DNA from: JAWLBM01 sp041687675
GTDB lineage: Bacteria > Pseudomonadota > Alphaproteobacteria > Rhizobiales > Pleomorphomonadaceae
NCBI GenBank assembly: GCA_041687675.1
Contig: JAWLBM010000002.1
Coordinates: 1 to 64,000, forward strand
Reading direction: 5' to 3'
Length of the DNA: 64,000 nt
Part shown: in pieces, positions 18,008-27,401 of the stretch
Numbering within the stretch: position 1 is the first letter of the stretch
Layout of the letters: each line of letters begins with the position of its first letter
Position numbers and translations under genes: made by a program
Notes under the pieces: model-generated
What the model saw: the letters and a program-made list of their open reading frames with translations, nothing else
Database searches by the model: none
What the model was told of the DNA's origin: nothing

Positions 18008-19123
18008 ATGGCCAGCCTGGAACTGAGGGCCGTCACCAAGCGGTTCAGGAACCAGACCGTGCTCGACGACCTGTCGCTGACCGTCGCCGACGGGGAGACG
18101 CTGGTGCTGTTCGGCCCCTCGGGCGCCGGCAAGACGGTGCTGCTCCGCCTCGTCGCCGGCGTCATCGAGCCGGACAAGGGGCAGGTGCTGATCGGCGGCG
18201 AGGACGTGACCGACGTCGACGCGGAGTTCCGCGGGATTGGCATGGCCTTCCAGAACTTCGCCCTGTTCCCGCACATGACCGCCTTCGAGAACATCGCGAC
18301 GCCGATGGAGGCCCGGCGCGCCGGCGCCGCGGAGAAGACGTCGGCGGTCGAGGCGGTGGCGAAGCTGCTCAAGATCGGCCACGTGCTCGGCCACAAGCCG
18401 CGCGCGCTCTCCAACGGCCAGAAGCAGCGCACGGCGCTCGCCCGCGCGCTCGTCGCCTCGCCGCCGCTGCTGCTCCTCGACGACCCGCTCCGCAACGTCG
18501 ACGCCAAGCTGCGCTTCGAGATGCGGCTGGAACTGCCGCGGCTCCTCGCCGACCGGGGCGCGACGGTGGTCTACGTCACCCAGGACTACAAGGAGGCGAT
18601 GGCGCTCGGCGACCGCATCGCGGTGATGGGCGAAGGCCGGATCAGCCAGGTCGGCACGCCGGAGGAGATCTACCTGTCGCCTGCCGACATCGGCATCGCC
18701 CGCCTGTTCGGCGACCCGACCATCAACCTCCTCGACGTCAGGCCGAAGCGGGAAGCGAACGCGGTGTCGGTCACCCTCTCCGACGTCACGGTCCTGCTGC
18801 CGGGCGCCGGCGGCGAGGCGGCGGGGCGCGACTGCGTGGTCGGCATCCGCCCGGAGGCGCTCTCCTTCGTCGCGGCCGGGACGCCCGGCGCGATCCCGGT
18901 GACCGTGGAGGCGGAGACGCCGCTCAACGAGAAGATCGTCACCCTGGTGCGGACCCTGCGCGGCCGCGAGATCCTCGTCTCGCGCCCGGGCGGCACGCCC
19001 GGCCCGGCCGAAGGCGCCGCCCACATCGCCGTGGAGGGGGAGAAGGCGCTGCTGTTCGACAAGGCCACCGGCGAGCGTATCGGCGCGCCGGCGAAGGCCC
19101 CGCTCAAGGGAGTCGCAGCATGA
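18008..19123 (+). CDS. ABC polyol/sugar transporter ATPase 1, non-canonical catalytic motifs
   Basis: ATP-binding subunit (371 aa) with an N-terminal NBD and a C-terminal TOBE-like regulatory domain. Walker A GPSGAGKT (36-43) and the Q-loop Gln (Q82) are intact. The signature is LSNGQ (134-138), Walker B ends in D158-D159 instead of Asp-Glu, and the H-loop His is replaced by Gln (VTQDYKEA, Q192). Replacement of both the catalytic Glu and the switch His predicts weak ATP hydrolysis at its own site. ATPase 2 retains both residues, so the two genes probably make an asymmetric heterodimer. It overlaps the next gene by ATGA. Confidence 0.88.
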   Translation: MASLELRAVTKRFRNQTVLDDLSLTVADGETLVLFGPSGAGKTVLLRLVAGVIEPDKGQVLIGGEDVTDVDAEFRGIGMAFQNFALFPHMTAFENIATPMEARRAGAAEKTSAVEAVAKLLKIGHVLGHKPRALSNGQKQRTALARALVASPPLLLLDDPLRNVDAKLRFEMRLELPRLLADRGATVVYVTQDYKEAMALGDRIAVMGEGRISQVGTPEEIYLSPADIGIARLFGDPTINLLDVRPKREANAVSVTLSDVTVLLPGAGGEAAGRDCVVGIRPEALSFVAAGTPGAIPVTVEAETPLNEKIVTLVRTLRGREILVSRPGGTPGPAEGAAHIAVEGEKALLFDKATGERIGAPAKAPLKGVAA

Positions 19124-20247
19124 ACGGGACGGTGCTGGCCCTCAAGGCCGTCGACAAGTTCTACGGCCCGGTGGACGTCGGCGTCCATGCGGTGCAGGCC
19201 GTGTCGATGGAGATCCGCAAGGGCGAGATCGTCGCCCTGCTCGGCTCCTCGGGCTGCGGCAAGACCTCGACGCTGCGGATGATCGCCGGCTTCGAGGAGG
19301 TCTCGCGCGGTTCGATCGAGATCGCCGGCCGGCAGGTGCATACGCTGCCACCGGTGAAGCGGAACGTGGCGATGGCCTTCGAGGGCTATTCGCTCTACCC
19401 GCCGCTTACCGTGCGCGAGAACATCGCCTTCGCCCTGAAGGCGAAGAAGCTCTCCCGCGCCGAGGTGGACGCGAAGGTCGCGGAGATCGCCAGGCTCCTC
19501 GAGATCGAGGACATCCTGCACCGCTACCCGAGCTCCATCTCCGGCGGCCAGCAGCAAAGGGCGAGCCTCGGCCGCGCGCTGGTGCGCAGCGCCGACCTGC
19601 ACCTCCTCGACGAGCCGATGGGCCAGCTCGAGCCGCAACTGCGCGCGCTGCTGCGCGGGCGCATCAAGCACTACATCAAGGAGCGCGGCCTCACCGCCAT
19701 CCTCGTCACCCACGACCAGACCGAGGCGAACGCCCTCGCCGACCGCATCGCGGTGATGGAGGGCGGCGTGCTGCAGCAGTTCGACACCCCCGAGGTGATC
19801 AAGGAGCGGCCGGCGAACCTCTTCACCGGCACCTTCGTCGGCGAGCCGCCGATGAACGTCTTCGACGCCGCCGTGGAGTCCGGCGGCGACGGCCTGCGGT
19901 TGCGCCTCTCCGGCGACGTCACCCTCGCCTACCCGGCTTCCGCCTTTCCCGACGAGGTGCGCAAGGTGATCCTCTCCTCGCCGCGGGTGACGATCGGCGT
20001 GCGGCCCTATGCGGTCCGCCGCGCCTCGGACGGGGTTCCGGCCCGGGTCGCGGCCAACCAGTGGCTCGGCGACCAGACCCACATCGCCGCCGACTTCGCC
20101 GGCTCCTCGATCGTCCTGGTCGAGCACGACCGCGCCCGGCTGGCGCGGGGCGAGAGCATCGGCATCGCCATCGCCCCGCGCGACCTGCACGTCTTCGACA
20201 GCGAGAGCGGCCGCGCCCTCGCCCATGGCCCGGAGCTCGCCGGATGA
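19120..20247 (+). CDS. ABC polyol/sugar transporter ATPase 2
   Basis: Second ATP-binding subunit (375 aa). Walker A GSSGCGKT (42-49), signature ISGGQ (140-144), Walker B with D164-E165 and H-loop H198 (VTHDQTEA) are canonical. The Q-loop residue is Glu (MAFEGYSLYP, E88) and the usual D-loop 'SNLD' reads GQLE. The C-terminal half is a MalK-like TOBE region. This complements ATPase 1: here the catalytic residues are kept but the Q-loop is changed. Its stop overlaps the eryA start by ATGA, joining transport and catabolism in one transcript. Confidence 0.88.
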   Translation: MNGTVLALKAVDKFYGPVDVGVHAVQAVSMEIRKGEIVALLGSSGCGKTSTLRMIAGFEEVSRGSIEIAGRQVHTLPPVKRNVAMAFEGYSLYPPLTVRENIAFALKAKKLSRAEVDAKVAEIARLLEIEDILHRYPSSISGGQQQRASLGRALVRSADLHLLDEPMGQLEPQLRALLRGRIKHYIKERGLTAILVTHDQTEANALADRIAVMEGGVLQQFDTPEVIKERPANLFTGTFVGEPPMNVFDAAVESGGDGLRLRLSGDVTLAYPASAFPDEVRKVILSSPRVTIGVRPYAVRRASDGVPARVAANQWLGDQTHIAADFAGSSIVLVEHDRARLARGESIGIAIAPRDLHVFDSESGRALAHGPELAG

Positions 20248-21803
20248 AGGACGTCCTCATCGGCATCGATGCCGGCACCTCGGTGATCAAGTCGGTGGCC
20301 TTCGACACCGCCGGCCGCCAGATCGCGGTCGCCTCGATCCCGAACGTCTACGAGACCCTGCCCGGCGGCGGCGTCGAGCAGGACCTCGCCCGCACCTGGG
20401 GCGACGCGGCGCGGACGCTGGCGATGCTCTCCGACAAGGTCGAGAACCTCCGCTCGCGGGTGGCGGCGATCGCCGTCACCGCGCAGGGCGACGGCACCTG
20501 GCTGATCGATGCGGCGGGCGAGCCGGTTGCCCCCGGGTGGCTCTGGCTCGACGCGCGCGCCGCGGAGGTGGTCGAGCGCCTCTCCGCCCGGCCGGAGGAG
20601 ATCGACCGCTTCCGGCGCACCGGAACGGCGCTGATCGCCTGCCAGCAGGGCTCGCAGATGGCCTGGATGCAGGAGAACGCGCCGGAGCTTCTCGCCCGGG
20701 CGACGACCGCCTTCCACTGCAAGGACTGGCTCTACTTCAAGCTGACCGGCGAGCGGGCGACCGACCCGACCGAGGCGAGCTTCACCTTCGGCGACTTCCG
20801 CACCCGCGACTATTCCGACGAGGTGATCGAAATCCTCGGCCTGTCCGCCCAGCGACGGCTGATGCCCCCGGTGGTGGACGGCACGACGCGCCAGGCCCGC
20901 CTCGCCGCCTCCGCCGCCGCGGCGACCGGCCTGCCAGAGGGCACGCCGGTGGTGCTCGGCTTCGTCGACGTGATCTGCACCGCCCTCGGCGCGGGCCTCT
21001 ACGACCCCGCCGCCCGGCCGGGCTGCACCATCATCGGCTCGACGGGCATGCACATCCGCCTCGCCACATCGGCCGACGAGGTGACCATCGCCGAGGAGCC
21101 GAGCGGCTACACGATGCCGATGCCGGCGCCCGGCGCCTATGCGCAGATGCAGTCGAACATGGCGGCGACGCTGAACATCGACTGGGTGCTCTCGCTCGGC
21201 CGGGGGATCCTCGCCTCCGCCGGGGTTGAGCGAACGGCCGCCGAGATGATCGCCATGATCGACGGCTGGGTGGACGCGGCGCGGCCCGGGGCCATCCTCT
21301 ACCAGCCCTACGTCTCCGAGGCCGGCGAGCGCGGCCCCTTCGTGGACGCCTCGGCCCGCGCCGGCTTCGTCGGGCTTTCCACCCGGCACGGCTACGGCGA
21401 CCTCGTCCGCGCGGTGTTCGAGGGCCTCGCCTTCGCCGGCCGCGACTGCTACGCCGCGATGGGCCCGGCTCCGCTGGAAATCCGCCTGTGCGGCGGCGCC
21501 GCCCGCAACGCCTCGCTCCGCCGGATCCACGCCGCCGCCATCGGCGCGCCGATCCGGACCGGCAAGCGGGAGGAGGCCGGGGCGGCAGGGGCGGCGATGA
21601 TGGCCGCCGTCGGCATCGGCCTCTATCCGGACATGGAGGCCTGCGTCGCCGAGTGGGTGACGCCGCTGCTCGGCCCCGCCGAGGACCCGGACCCGGACCT
21701 CGCCGCCCTGTACGACCGCCTGTTCCCCGCCTATGTCGAGGCGCGCACGTCGCTGCGCCCGGTGTGGCGGACCTTGGCGAAGACCCGGGACCGAACCGCA
21801 TGA
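20244..21803 (+). CDS. eryA: Erythritol kinase (FGGY family), EryA-like
   Basis: Cytoplasmic kinase (519 aa) predicted to phosphorylate erythritol to D-erythritol 1-phosphate. The first FGGY domain starts GIDAGTSVIKSVAFD (residues 7-21) and contains TAQGDGTWLIDAAG, WLWLDARAAE and HCKDWLYFKLTGERATDPTEAS. The second has STGMHIRLA, MQSNMAATLNIDW, YVSEAGERGPFV, and the ATP-site GGAARN and AGAAGAAMMAAV. These stretches agree closely with recalled Brucella EryA, including total length. It is coupled to the ATPase upstream and to the dehydrogenase downstream (ATGA). A related C4/C5 polyol substrate cannot be excluded. Confidence 0.86.
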   Translation: MKDVLIGIDAGTSVIKSVAFDTAGRQIAVASIPNVYETLPGGGVEQDLARTWGDAARTLAMLSDKVENLRSRVAAIAVTAQGDGTWLIDAAGEPVAPGWLWLDARAAEVVERLSARPEEIDRFRRTGTALIACQQGSQMAWMQENAPELLARATTAFHCKDWLYFKLTGERATDPTEASFTFGDFRTRDYSDEVIEILGLSAQRRLMPPVVDGTTRQARLAASAAAATGLPEGTPVVLGFVDVICTALGAGLYDPAARPGCTIIGSTGMHIRLATSADEVTIAEEPSGYTMPMPAPGAYAQMQSNMAATLNIDWVLSLGRGILASAGVERTAAEMIAMIDGWVDAARPGAILYQPYVSEAGERGPFVDASARAGFVGLSTRHGYGDLVRAVFEGLAFAGRDCYAAMGPAPLEIRLCGGAARNASLRRIHAAAIGAPIRTGKREEAGAAGAAMMAAVGIGLYPDMEACVAEWVTPLLGPAEDPDPDLAALYDRLFPAYVEARTSLRPVWRTLAKTRDRTA

Positions 21804-22840
21804 CCAGGAAGATCGCCATCATCGGGGACCGCTTCATGCTGCCGGAGGCCTTCCGCAGCGAGATCGTGAAGGCGTGCGGCGACGACCTCGACATCCGCAC
21901 CCACGAGCAGCCCTGGCCGGACGAGCCGATGGAGCACGGCTATGCGGCCGAGGGCCTGGACGGCCTCAAGGAGTACTTCGGGAAACCCGACGAAGTGGTT
22001 GAATTCGTGGCGGACGCCGAGGTCCTCGTCACCCAGCTCGCGCCTCTGTCGGCCGGCATGATGGAGCAGCTGCCGAACCTCCGGCTCGTCGCCGTCTCGC
22101 GGGGCGGGCCGGTGAACATCGACATGGCCGCCGCCCGCCGGCACGGTATCACGGTCGTCAACACCCCGGGCCGCAACGCCACCGCCGTCGCCGAGTTCAC
22201 CCTCGGCGCGATCCTCGCCGAGACGCGGATGATCCGCGTCGGCCACGAGGCGCTGCGCGCCGGCGAGTGGCGCGGCGATCTCTACCGCGCCGACCGCACC
22301 GGCCGGGAACTCAACGAGATGACCGTCGGCGTCATCGGCTATGGCAACATCGGCACGAAGGTGGTCAGGCTGCTGCGGGCCTTCGGCGCCAGGGTGCTGG
22401 TGACGGACCCCTACGTCCAGCTTTCCGCCGACGACCACCACGCCGGCGTCGAGCACGTCGCCCTCGACGAGCTTCTCGCCCGTTCCGACCTCGTCACCCT
22501 GCACCCGCGGGTGACCGAGGAGACGCGCAACATGATCAACCGCGAGACCATCGCCCGGATGAAGCCCGGGGCGATCCTCGTCAACACCGCGCGGGGGCCG
22601 CTGATGGACTATGACGCGCTGGTCGAGGCGCTCGAAAGCGGCCATATCTCCAGCGCCATGCTGGAGACCTTCGCCGTCGAGCCGGTGCCGCCGGACTGGA
22701 AGCTGCTCACGCTTCCCAACGTCACGCTGACCCCTCACATCGCCGGCGCCTCCGTACGGACGGTGACCTTCGCGGCCGAGCAGGCCGCCGAGGAAGTGCG
22801 CCGCTACCTCGCCGGCCTGCCGCCGGTCAATCCCTGCTGA
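21800..22840 (+). CDS. D-2-hydroxyacid dehydrogenase family oxidoreductase
   Basis: NAD(P)-dependent oxidoreductase (346 aa) of the D-isomer 2-hydroxyacid dehydrogenase family. The N-terminal substrate domain is followed by the Rossmann fold VGVIGYGNIGTKV (about 172-184). Active-site pieces are the Arg in VNTARGPLMD, the Glu region MLETFAVEP and the His in TPHIAGASV. It is not part of the classical eryABCD set; position between eryA and an aldolase-family gene suggests action on a hydroxy-acid or phospho-sugar intermediate of this locus. Annotation as phosphoglycerate dehydrogenase would be over-specific. The start overlaps the eryA stop. Confidence 0.8.
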   Translation: MTRKIAIIGDRFMLPEAFRSEIVKACGDDLDIRTHEQPWPDEPMEHGYAAEGLDGLKEYFGKPDEVVEFVADAEVLVTQLAPLSAGMMEQLPNLRLVAVSRGGPVNIDMAAARRHGITVVNTPGRNATAVAEFTLGAILAETRMIRVGHEALRAGEWRGDLYRADRTGRELNEMTVGVIGYGNIGTKVVRLLRAFGARVLVTDPYVQLSADDHHAGVEHVALDELLARSDLVTLHPRVTEETRNMINRETIARMKPGAILVNTARGPLMDYDALVEALESGHISSAMLETFAVEPVPPDWKLLTLPNVTLTPHIAGASVRTVTFAAEQAAEEVRRYLAGLPPVNPC

Positions 22841-22848
22841 GACGGACC

Positions 22849-23508
22849 ATGAACGAGCTGAACATTCGCAAGGAGATCGTCGAGGCCTGCCGGTCGATGA
22901 ACCGGACGGGCCTCAACCAGGGGACCTCGGGCAACATCAGCGTGCGCCTCGGCGACACCATGCTGGTCACCCCGAGCGCGACCCCCTACGACCTGATGCA
23001 GCCTGCCGACATCGCGGCGATGCCGATCTCGGGCGACTACGGCAGCTGGTCGGGGCCGAAGAAGCCGTCGGTGGAGTGGCGCTTCCACCTCGACATCCTG
23101 CGCTCGCGCCCGGAGGTCGGCTCGGTCGTGCACACCCACTCGGCCCACGCGACGGCGCTCGCCATTGCGAGGAAGCCGATCCCCGCCTGCCACTACATGA
23201 TCGCCGCCTTCGGCGGCACCGACGTGCGCGTCGCGGACTACGCCAAGTTCGGCACCGCGGAGCTTTCCGCGAATGCCCTGAAGGCGCTCGAGGGCCGCAC
23301 CGCCTGTCTCCTCGCCAACCACGGCATGATCGCCCTCGGCTCGTCGCTGGACAAGGCGATGTGGACCGCGGTCGAACTGGAGACCATCGCCCGCCAGTAC
23401 ATCCTCTCCCTCACCATCGGCGGGCCGGTGGTCCTCTCCGACGGGCTCATCGAGGACTGCATGCCGGACTTCGCCAGCTACGGCCACCAGGACAAGCCGG
23501 CGGCATGA
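22849..23508 (+). CDS. Class II aldolase/adducin family protein (FucA/OtnC-like)
   Basis: Zn-dependent aldolase-fold enzyme (219 aa), the size of L-fuculose-1-phosphate aldolase and of the OtnC-type 3-oxo-tetronate 4-phosphate decarboxylases. Visible: GLNQGTSGNISVR (phosphate site), Glu in KPSVEWRFHLDILR, metal ligands in VVHTHSAHA, and LLANHGMIALG. Substrate is undetermined: cleavage of a ketose 1-phosphate to DHAP plus an aldehyde, or decarboxylation of an oxo-acid phosphate, are both possible. The 2-hydroxyacid dehydrogenase immediately upstream makes the second option reasonable. It starts 8 nt after that gene. Confidence 0.83.
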   Translation: MNELNIRKEIVEACRSMNRTGLNQGTSGNISVRLGDTMLVTPSATPYDLMQPADIAAMPISGDYGSWSGPKKPSVEWRFHLDILRSRPEVGSVVHTHSAHATALAIARKPIPACHYMIAAFGGTDVRVADYAKFGTAELSANALKALEGRTACLLANHGMIALGSSLDKAMWTAVELETIARQYILSLTIGGPVVLSDGLIEDCMPDFASYGHQDKPAA

Positions 23509-23540
23509 CGGGACGGCGGAGCGCGAACGGGAGGATGGCC

Positions 23541-25058
23541 ATGTCCGGGGACAGCGGGATCGTCGACCTCCTCGTCGTCGGCGGCGGCATCAACGGCGCC
23601 GGCATCGCCCGCGACGCGGCGGGCCGCGGCCTTTCCGTGGTGCTCTGCGAGAAGGACGACCTCGCCGAGGGCACCTCCTCGCGCTCCGGCAAGCTGGTGC
23701 ACGGGGGCCTGCGCTACCTCGAGTACTACGAGTTCCGGCTCGTGCGCGAGGCGCTGATCGAGCGGGAGGTGCTGCTCGCCTCGGCGCCGCACATCATCTG
23801 GCCGATGCGCTTCGTGCTGCCGCACAGCCCCACCGACCGGCCGGCCTGGCTGGTGCGCCTCGGCCTCTTCCTCTACGACCACCTCGGCGGCCGCAAGCGC
23901 CTGCCCGGCACCCGCTCGCTCGACCTTGCGACCGACCCGGAGGGTGCGCCGGTCAAGGACGCCTACCGGCGCGGCTTCGAGTATTCGGACTGCTGGGTGG
24001 ACGACGCCCGCCTCGTGCTGCTCAACGCCCTCGACGCCGCCGAGCGCGGCGCCCGGGTGCTGACCCGCACCGCCTGCGCCTCCGCCCGGCGCGAGGACGG
24101 CGCCTGGACGGCGGAGCTTCGCAACACGGTCAGCGGCGAGAAGTCGACGGTGCGCGCCCGCGTGCTGGTCAACGCCGCCGGGCCCTGGGTCAACGACGTG
24201 GTCGGCCGGGTGGCGGGGCTGAACTCCGCCCGCTCCGTCCGCCTCGTCAAGGGCAGCCATATCGTCGTGCCGAAGTTCTGGGAGGGCCGGCAGGCCTATC
24301 TGGTGCAGAACACCGACCGGCGGGTGATCTTCATCAACCCCTACGAGGGGGACAAGGCGCTGATCGGCACCACCGACATCCCCTACGAGGGCAAGCCCGA
24401 GGCGGTGGCGGCGGACGAGAGCGAGATCGACTACCTGATCAAGGCCGTGAACCGCTATTTCAAGCCGCAGCTTTCCCGGGCCGACGTGCTGCACGCCTTC
24501 TCCGGCGTCCGCCCGCTCTACGACGACAATGCGGAGAACCCGAGCGCGGTCACCCGGGACTACGTCTTCGAACTCGACGCGGGCGAGGGCAAGGCGCCGA
24601 TGCTCTCCGTCTTCGGCGGCAAGATCACCACCTTCCGCAAGCTCGCCGAGCACGCCATGGAGAAGCTGAGGCCGCACCTCCCCGCCGCCGGGCCCGCCTG
24701 GACGGCGACCGCGCCGCTGCCCGGCGGGGACATGCCGAACGCCGACTTCGAGCAGTTCCTCGCCGACCTTCGCGCCGAGTTCCCCTTCCTCCCCGCGTCC
24801 CTCGCCAAGCACTACGCCCGGCTCTACGGCACCCGCGCCCGGCGGCTGATCGGCGAGGCCCGGAGCCTCGCGGACCTCGGCCGCCGCTTCGGCCCGGACT
24901 TCTACGAGCGCGAGGCGATCTACCTCAGGACCCACGAATGGGCGGTGCGGACCGAGGACATCCTCGACCGCCGCACCAAGCACGGCCTCCACATGCAGCC
25001 GGAGGAGCGCGCCGCCTTCCGCGACTGGTGGTCCGGACCCATGGCCGAGGCGGTGTGA
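23541..25058 (+). CDS. eryB: FAD-dependent polyol-phosphate dehydrogenase, EryB/GlpD-like
   Basis: Flavoprotein (505 aa) predicted to oxidise D-erythritol 1-phosphate to D-erythrulose 1-phosphate, probably membrane-associated and quinone-linked like GlpD. The FAD-binding dinucleotide fold VVGGGINGAGIARDAAGRG is at about 11-29, followed by GTSSRSGKLVHGGLRYLE, VNAAGPWVND, LIGTTDIPYEG, FSGVRPLY and SVFGGKITTFRKLAE. EryB and rhizobial GlpD are very similar, so the choice rests on the ery neighbours and absence of glpK. Start 23541 follows GGGAGG by 6 nt; ATG 23535 is an alternative. Confidence 0.8.
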   Translation: MSGDSGIVDLLVVGGGINGAGIARDAAGRGLSVVLCEKDDLAEGTSSRSGKLVHGGLRYLEYYEFRLVREALIEREVLLASAPHIIWPMRFVLPHSPTDRPAWLVRLGLFLYDHLGGRKRLPGTRSLDLATDPEGAPVKDAYRRGFEYSDCWVDDARLVLLNALDAAERGARVLTRTACASARREDGAWTAELRNTVSGEKSTVRARVLVNAAGPWVNDVVGRVAGLNSARSVRLVKGSHIVVPKFWEGRQAYLVQNTDRRVIFINPYEGDKALIGTTDIPYEGKPEAVAADESEIDYLIKAVNRYFKPQLSRADVLHAFSGVRPLYDDNAENPSAVTRDYVFELDAGEGKAPMLSVFGGKITTFRKLAEHAMEKLRPHLPAAGPAWTATAPLPGGDMPNADFEQFLADLRAEFPFLPASLAKHYARLYGTRARRLIGEARSLADLGRRFGPDFYEREAIYLRTHEWAVRTEDILDRRTKHGLHMQPEERAAFRDWWSGPMAEAV

Positions 25059-25062
25059 GACG

Positions 25063-26127
25063 ATGAGCCTTTCCGAACGGGACGCTACCGAATTCGCCGC
25101 CTTGCGCACCCTCTCCGCCCGCGTCGGCGCCGACCCGCGGCTGGTGCAGGGGCCGGGCGGCAACACCTCCCTCAAGGCGGACGGGCTGCTGTGGATCAAG
25201 GCGTCCGGCACCTGGCTGATGCACGCCGCGCGGGACGAGATGTTCGTGCCGGTCAGTATCGCCCCGCTGCTGGAGGCCGTCGCGGACGGTGCGCCCGAGG
25301 CGGAGACGGCGCAGGTCTTCGTGCCGGAGGGGATGAACCCCGCCGGCCTGCGCCCCTCGATCGAGACCACCGTGCACGCACTGATGCCGCAGCGGATCGT
25401 GGTCCACGTCCATTGCGTCGAGACCATCGCCTCGGCGGTGGAGGTCGGCTGCGAGGAAAGGCTCGCCGGAAAACTCGCCGGGCTCGACTGGGTGTTCATC
25501 CCCTACCGCCGCCCCGGCCTGCCGCTTGCCCGCGAGATCGCCGCCCGCCGGCGGCCCGAGACCGACGTGCTGGTGCTCGGCAACCACGGCCTCGTGGTTG
25601 CCGCCGACACGGTCGAGGCGGCGACCGCGCTGCTCGCCGAGGTGAGCCGGCGCCTCGCTCGCCCCGCCCGCCCGCTCCCGCCCGGCGACCCGGCCGCCCT
25701 CGCCCGCCTCGCCGGCGCGAACTGGCGCCCGGCCGCCGACCCGGCCGCCCATGCGGCGGCGACCGACCCCGCCAGCCTCGCGATCGCCGCCCGCGGCAGC
25801 CTCTACCCGGACCATGTGATCTTCCTCGGCCCTGAGGCCCCCGTCGCCGGCGACGGCGAGGATGCCGACGCCGTCACGGCCCGGCTGGAGGCGGCCGGGA
25901 TCGAGCCGCCGCCGTGGATCCTCGTGCCGGGCCTCGGCGTCCTCGTCCGGCGCGATGCCTCGTCCGGCGCCGAGCCGATGGCGCGCTGCCTCGCCGATGT
26001 CGCCGCCAGGATCCCCGCCGGGGCGGATCTGAACTGGCTCACCGACACCGATGTCGCCGCGCTCACCGACTGGGACGCGGAGAAATACCGCCAGGCGCTG
26101 GCCAGGCGGGCGGCGGACGCGTCATGA
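25063..26127 (+). CDS. Class II aldolase-domain protein (RhaD N-terminal type)
   Basis: A 354-aa protein resembling the aldolase half of RhaD-type aldolase/short-chain dehydrogenase fusions, but without the dehydrogenase domain. Expected class II residues are seen: GPGGNTSLK (phosphate site), Glu in PSIETTVHALM, HVH metal ligands in VVHVHCVE, and His in LGNHGLVV. The C-terminal 130 residues contain a second conserved block (LYPDHVIFLGP, PPPWILVPGLGVLV). Its job is not known; a ketose phosphate aldolase for the second kinase's product is plausible. It starts 4 nt after eryB and overlaps the next gene by ATGA. Confidence 0.78.
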   Translation: MSLSERDATEFAALRTLSARVGADPRLVQGPGGNTSLKADGLLWIKASGTWLMHAARDEMFVPVSIAPLLEAVADGAPEAETAQVFVPEGMNPAGLRPSIETTVHALMPQRIVVHVHCVETIASAVEVGCEERLAGKLAGLDWVFIPYRRPGLPLAREIAARRRPETDVLVLGNHGLVVAADTVEAATALLAEVSRRLARPARPLPPGDPAALARLAGANWRPAADPAAHAAATDPASLAIAARGSLYPDHVIFLGPEAPVAGDGEDADAVTARLEAAGIEPPPWILVPGLGVLVRRDASSGAEPMARCLADVAARIPAGADLNWLTDTDVAALTDWDAEKYRQALARRAADAS

Positions 26128-27401
26128 GCGGCGTCGTCGTGGGCATCGACGTCGGCACCTCAGGGGTGCGCGCGGTCGCGATCGACGCGGACGCGCGGGT
26201 TGTCGCCGAGGGCGCCGCGCGCATGTCCGACCACGGGACGGACCACCGCGACCCGCGGACCTGGGAGGCCGCCCTCGCCGCGGCGCTTTCCGCGCTTCTC
26301 GGAAATATCGAGCCCGAGCGCATCCGCGCCCTGTCCGTCGACGGCACCTCCGGCACGGTGCTCGCGGTCGACGCCTCCGGGCGCCCGGTCGGGGCGGCGA
26401 TGATGTACAACGACCCGGTGGCCGACGCAGGCGTGCTCGAGCGGATCTCCTCGTTCGCGCCGCCGACCAGCGCCGCCCACGGCGCCACCTCGGGCCTTGC
26501 CAAGGCGATCCTGCTGCAGGACACCCCCGGCGCCGCCCGGATCCTCCACCAGGCCGACTGGATCGCCGGCCTCCTCTCCGGCCGCTTCGACGTCAGCGAC
26601 GAGAACAACGCGCTCAAGACCGGCTACGACCCGGTCGCCGGCCGCTGGCCCGGGTGGATCGCCGGGACCGGCGCGAGGACCGCCATGCTCCCCGCCGTGG
26701 TGGCGCCCGGGACGCCCACCGGCAAGGTGACGGCCGCGGCGGCGGAACGGTTCGGGCTGCCGCAAGGGGCGGTGGTCGCGGCCGGCACCACAGACGGCTG
26801 CGCCTCCTTTCTCGCCACCGGGGCGGACCGGCCCGGCGACGGCGTGACCGCGCTCGGCACCACGCTCACCCTCAAGATTCTCTCGCAAGAGCCCGTCTTC
26901 GCACCGCAATTCGGGATCTACAGCCATCGCCTCCGCGGCGGCTGGCTCGCCGGAGGGGCCTCGAACACCGGCGGCAAGGTGCTGCTCGACGTCTTCTCGC
27001 CGGAGCGCCTCGCGGCGCTTTCGGCGGAGATCGACCCGGAGACCGACAGCTGCCTCGACTACTACCCGCTGTCGCGGCCCGGCGAGCGCTTTCCCGTGGC
27101 CGACCCCGCCTTCCCGCCGCGGCTCGAGCCCCGGCCCACGGACGACGCGCTGTTCCTCAAGGGCCTCTTCGAAGGCATCGCCGCGGTGGAGGCGCTCGCC
27201 TATGCCCGGCTCGCCGAACTCGGCGCGCCGCCGCTCGCCTCGCTCCGCAGCGTCGGCGGCGGGGCGGCGAACCCGGTCTGGACGCGGATCCGCGAGCGGC
27301 GGCTGAAGGTGCCGTTCCTTCCGGCCGCCTCGACGGAGGCCGCCGCGGGGACCGCCCGGCTGGCGCTTGACGGCGCCCGCGCTGCGGGGGTGATGCCGTG
27401 A
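26124..27401 (+). CDS. Second FGGY-family carbohydrate kinase, short form
   Basis: FGGY kinase of 425 aa, shorter than the usual 480-520. Visible: GIDVGTSGVRAVAID (6-20), SVDGTSGTVLAVD, MMYNDPVAD, HQADWIAGLLSGRFDVSDENNALKTGYD, TTDGCASFLATGA, LGTTLTLKILS, GGASNTGGKVLLD and GGGAANPVW. This resembles the compact D-ribulokinase/xylulokinase-like group rather than EryA. It probably phosphorylates a ketose made or imported by this operon. Two different kinases in one polyol locus imply two substrates or two branches. It overlaps both neighbours (ATGA at the start, GTGA at the end). Confidence 0.83.
   Translation: MSGVVVGIDVGTSGVRAVAIDADARVVAEGAARMSDHGTDHRDPRTWEAALAAALSALLGNIEPERIRALSVDGTSGTVLAVDASGRPVGAAMMYNDPVADAGVLERISSFAPPTSAAHGATSGLAKAILLQDTPGAARILHQADWIAGLLSGRFDVSDENNALKTGYDPVAGRWPGWIAGTGARTAMLPAVVAPGTPTGKVTAAAAERFGLPQGAVVAAGTTDGCASFLATGADRPGDGVTALGTTLTLKILSQEPVFAPQFGIYSHRLRGGWLAGGASNTGGKVLLDVFSPERLAALSAEIDPETDSCLDYYPLSRPGERFPVADPAFPPRLEPRPTDDALFLKGLFEGIAAVEALAYARLAELGAPPLASLRSVGGGAANPVWTRIRERRLKVPFLPAASTEAAAGTARLALDGARAAGVMP

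Noticed and set aside
23541..25058. Calling the FAD dehydrogenase glpD of a glycerol operon
   Set aside because: The importer resembles glycerol systems, but there is no glpK, while eryA-, eryC-, eryD- and eryH-type genes surround it; EryB is the better reading, though GlpD cannot be excluded.
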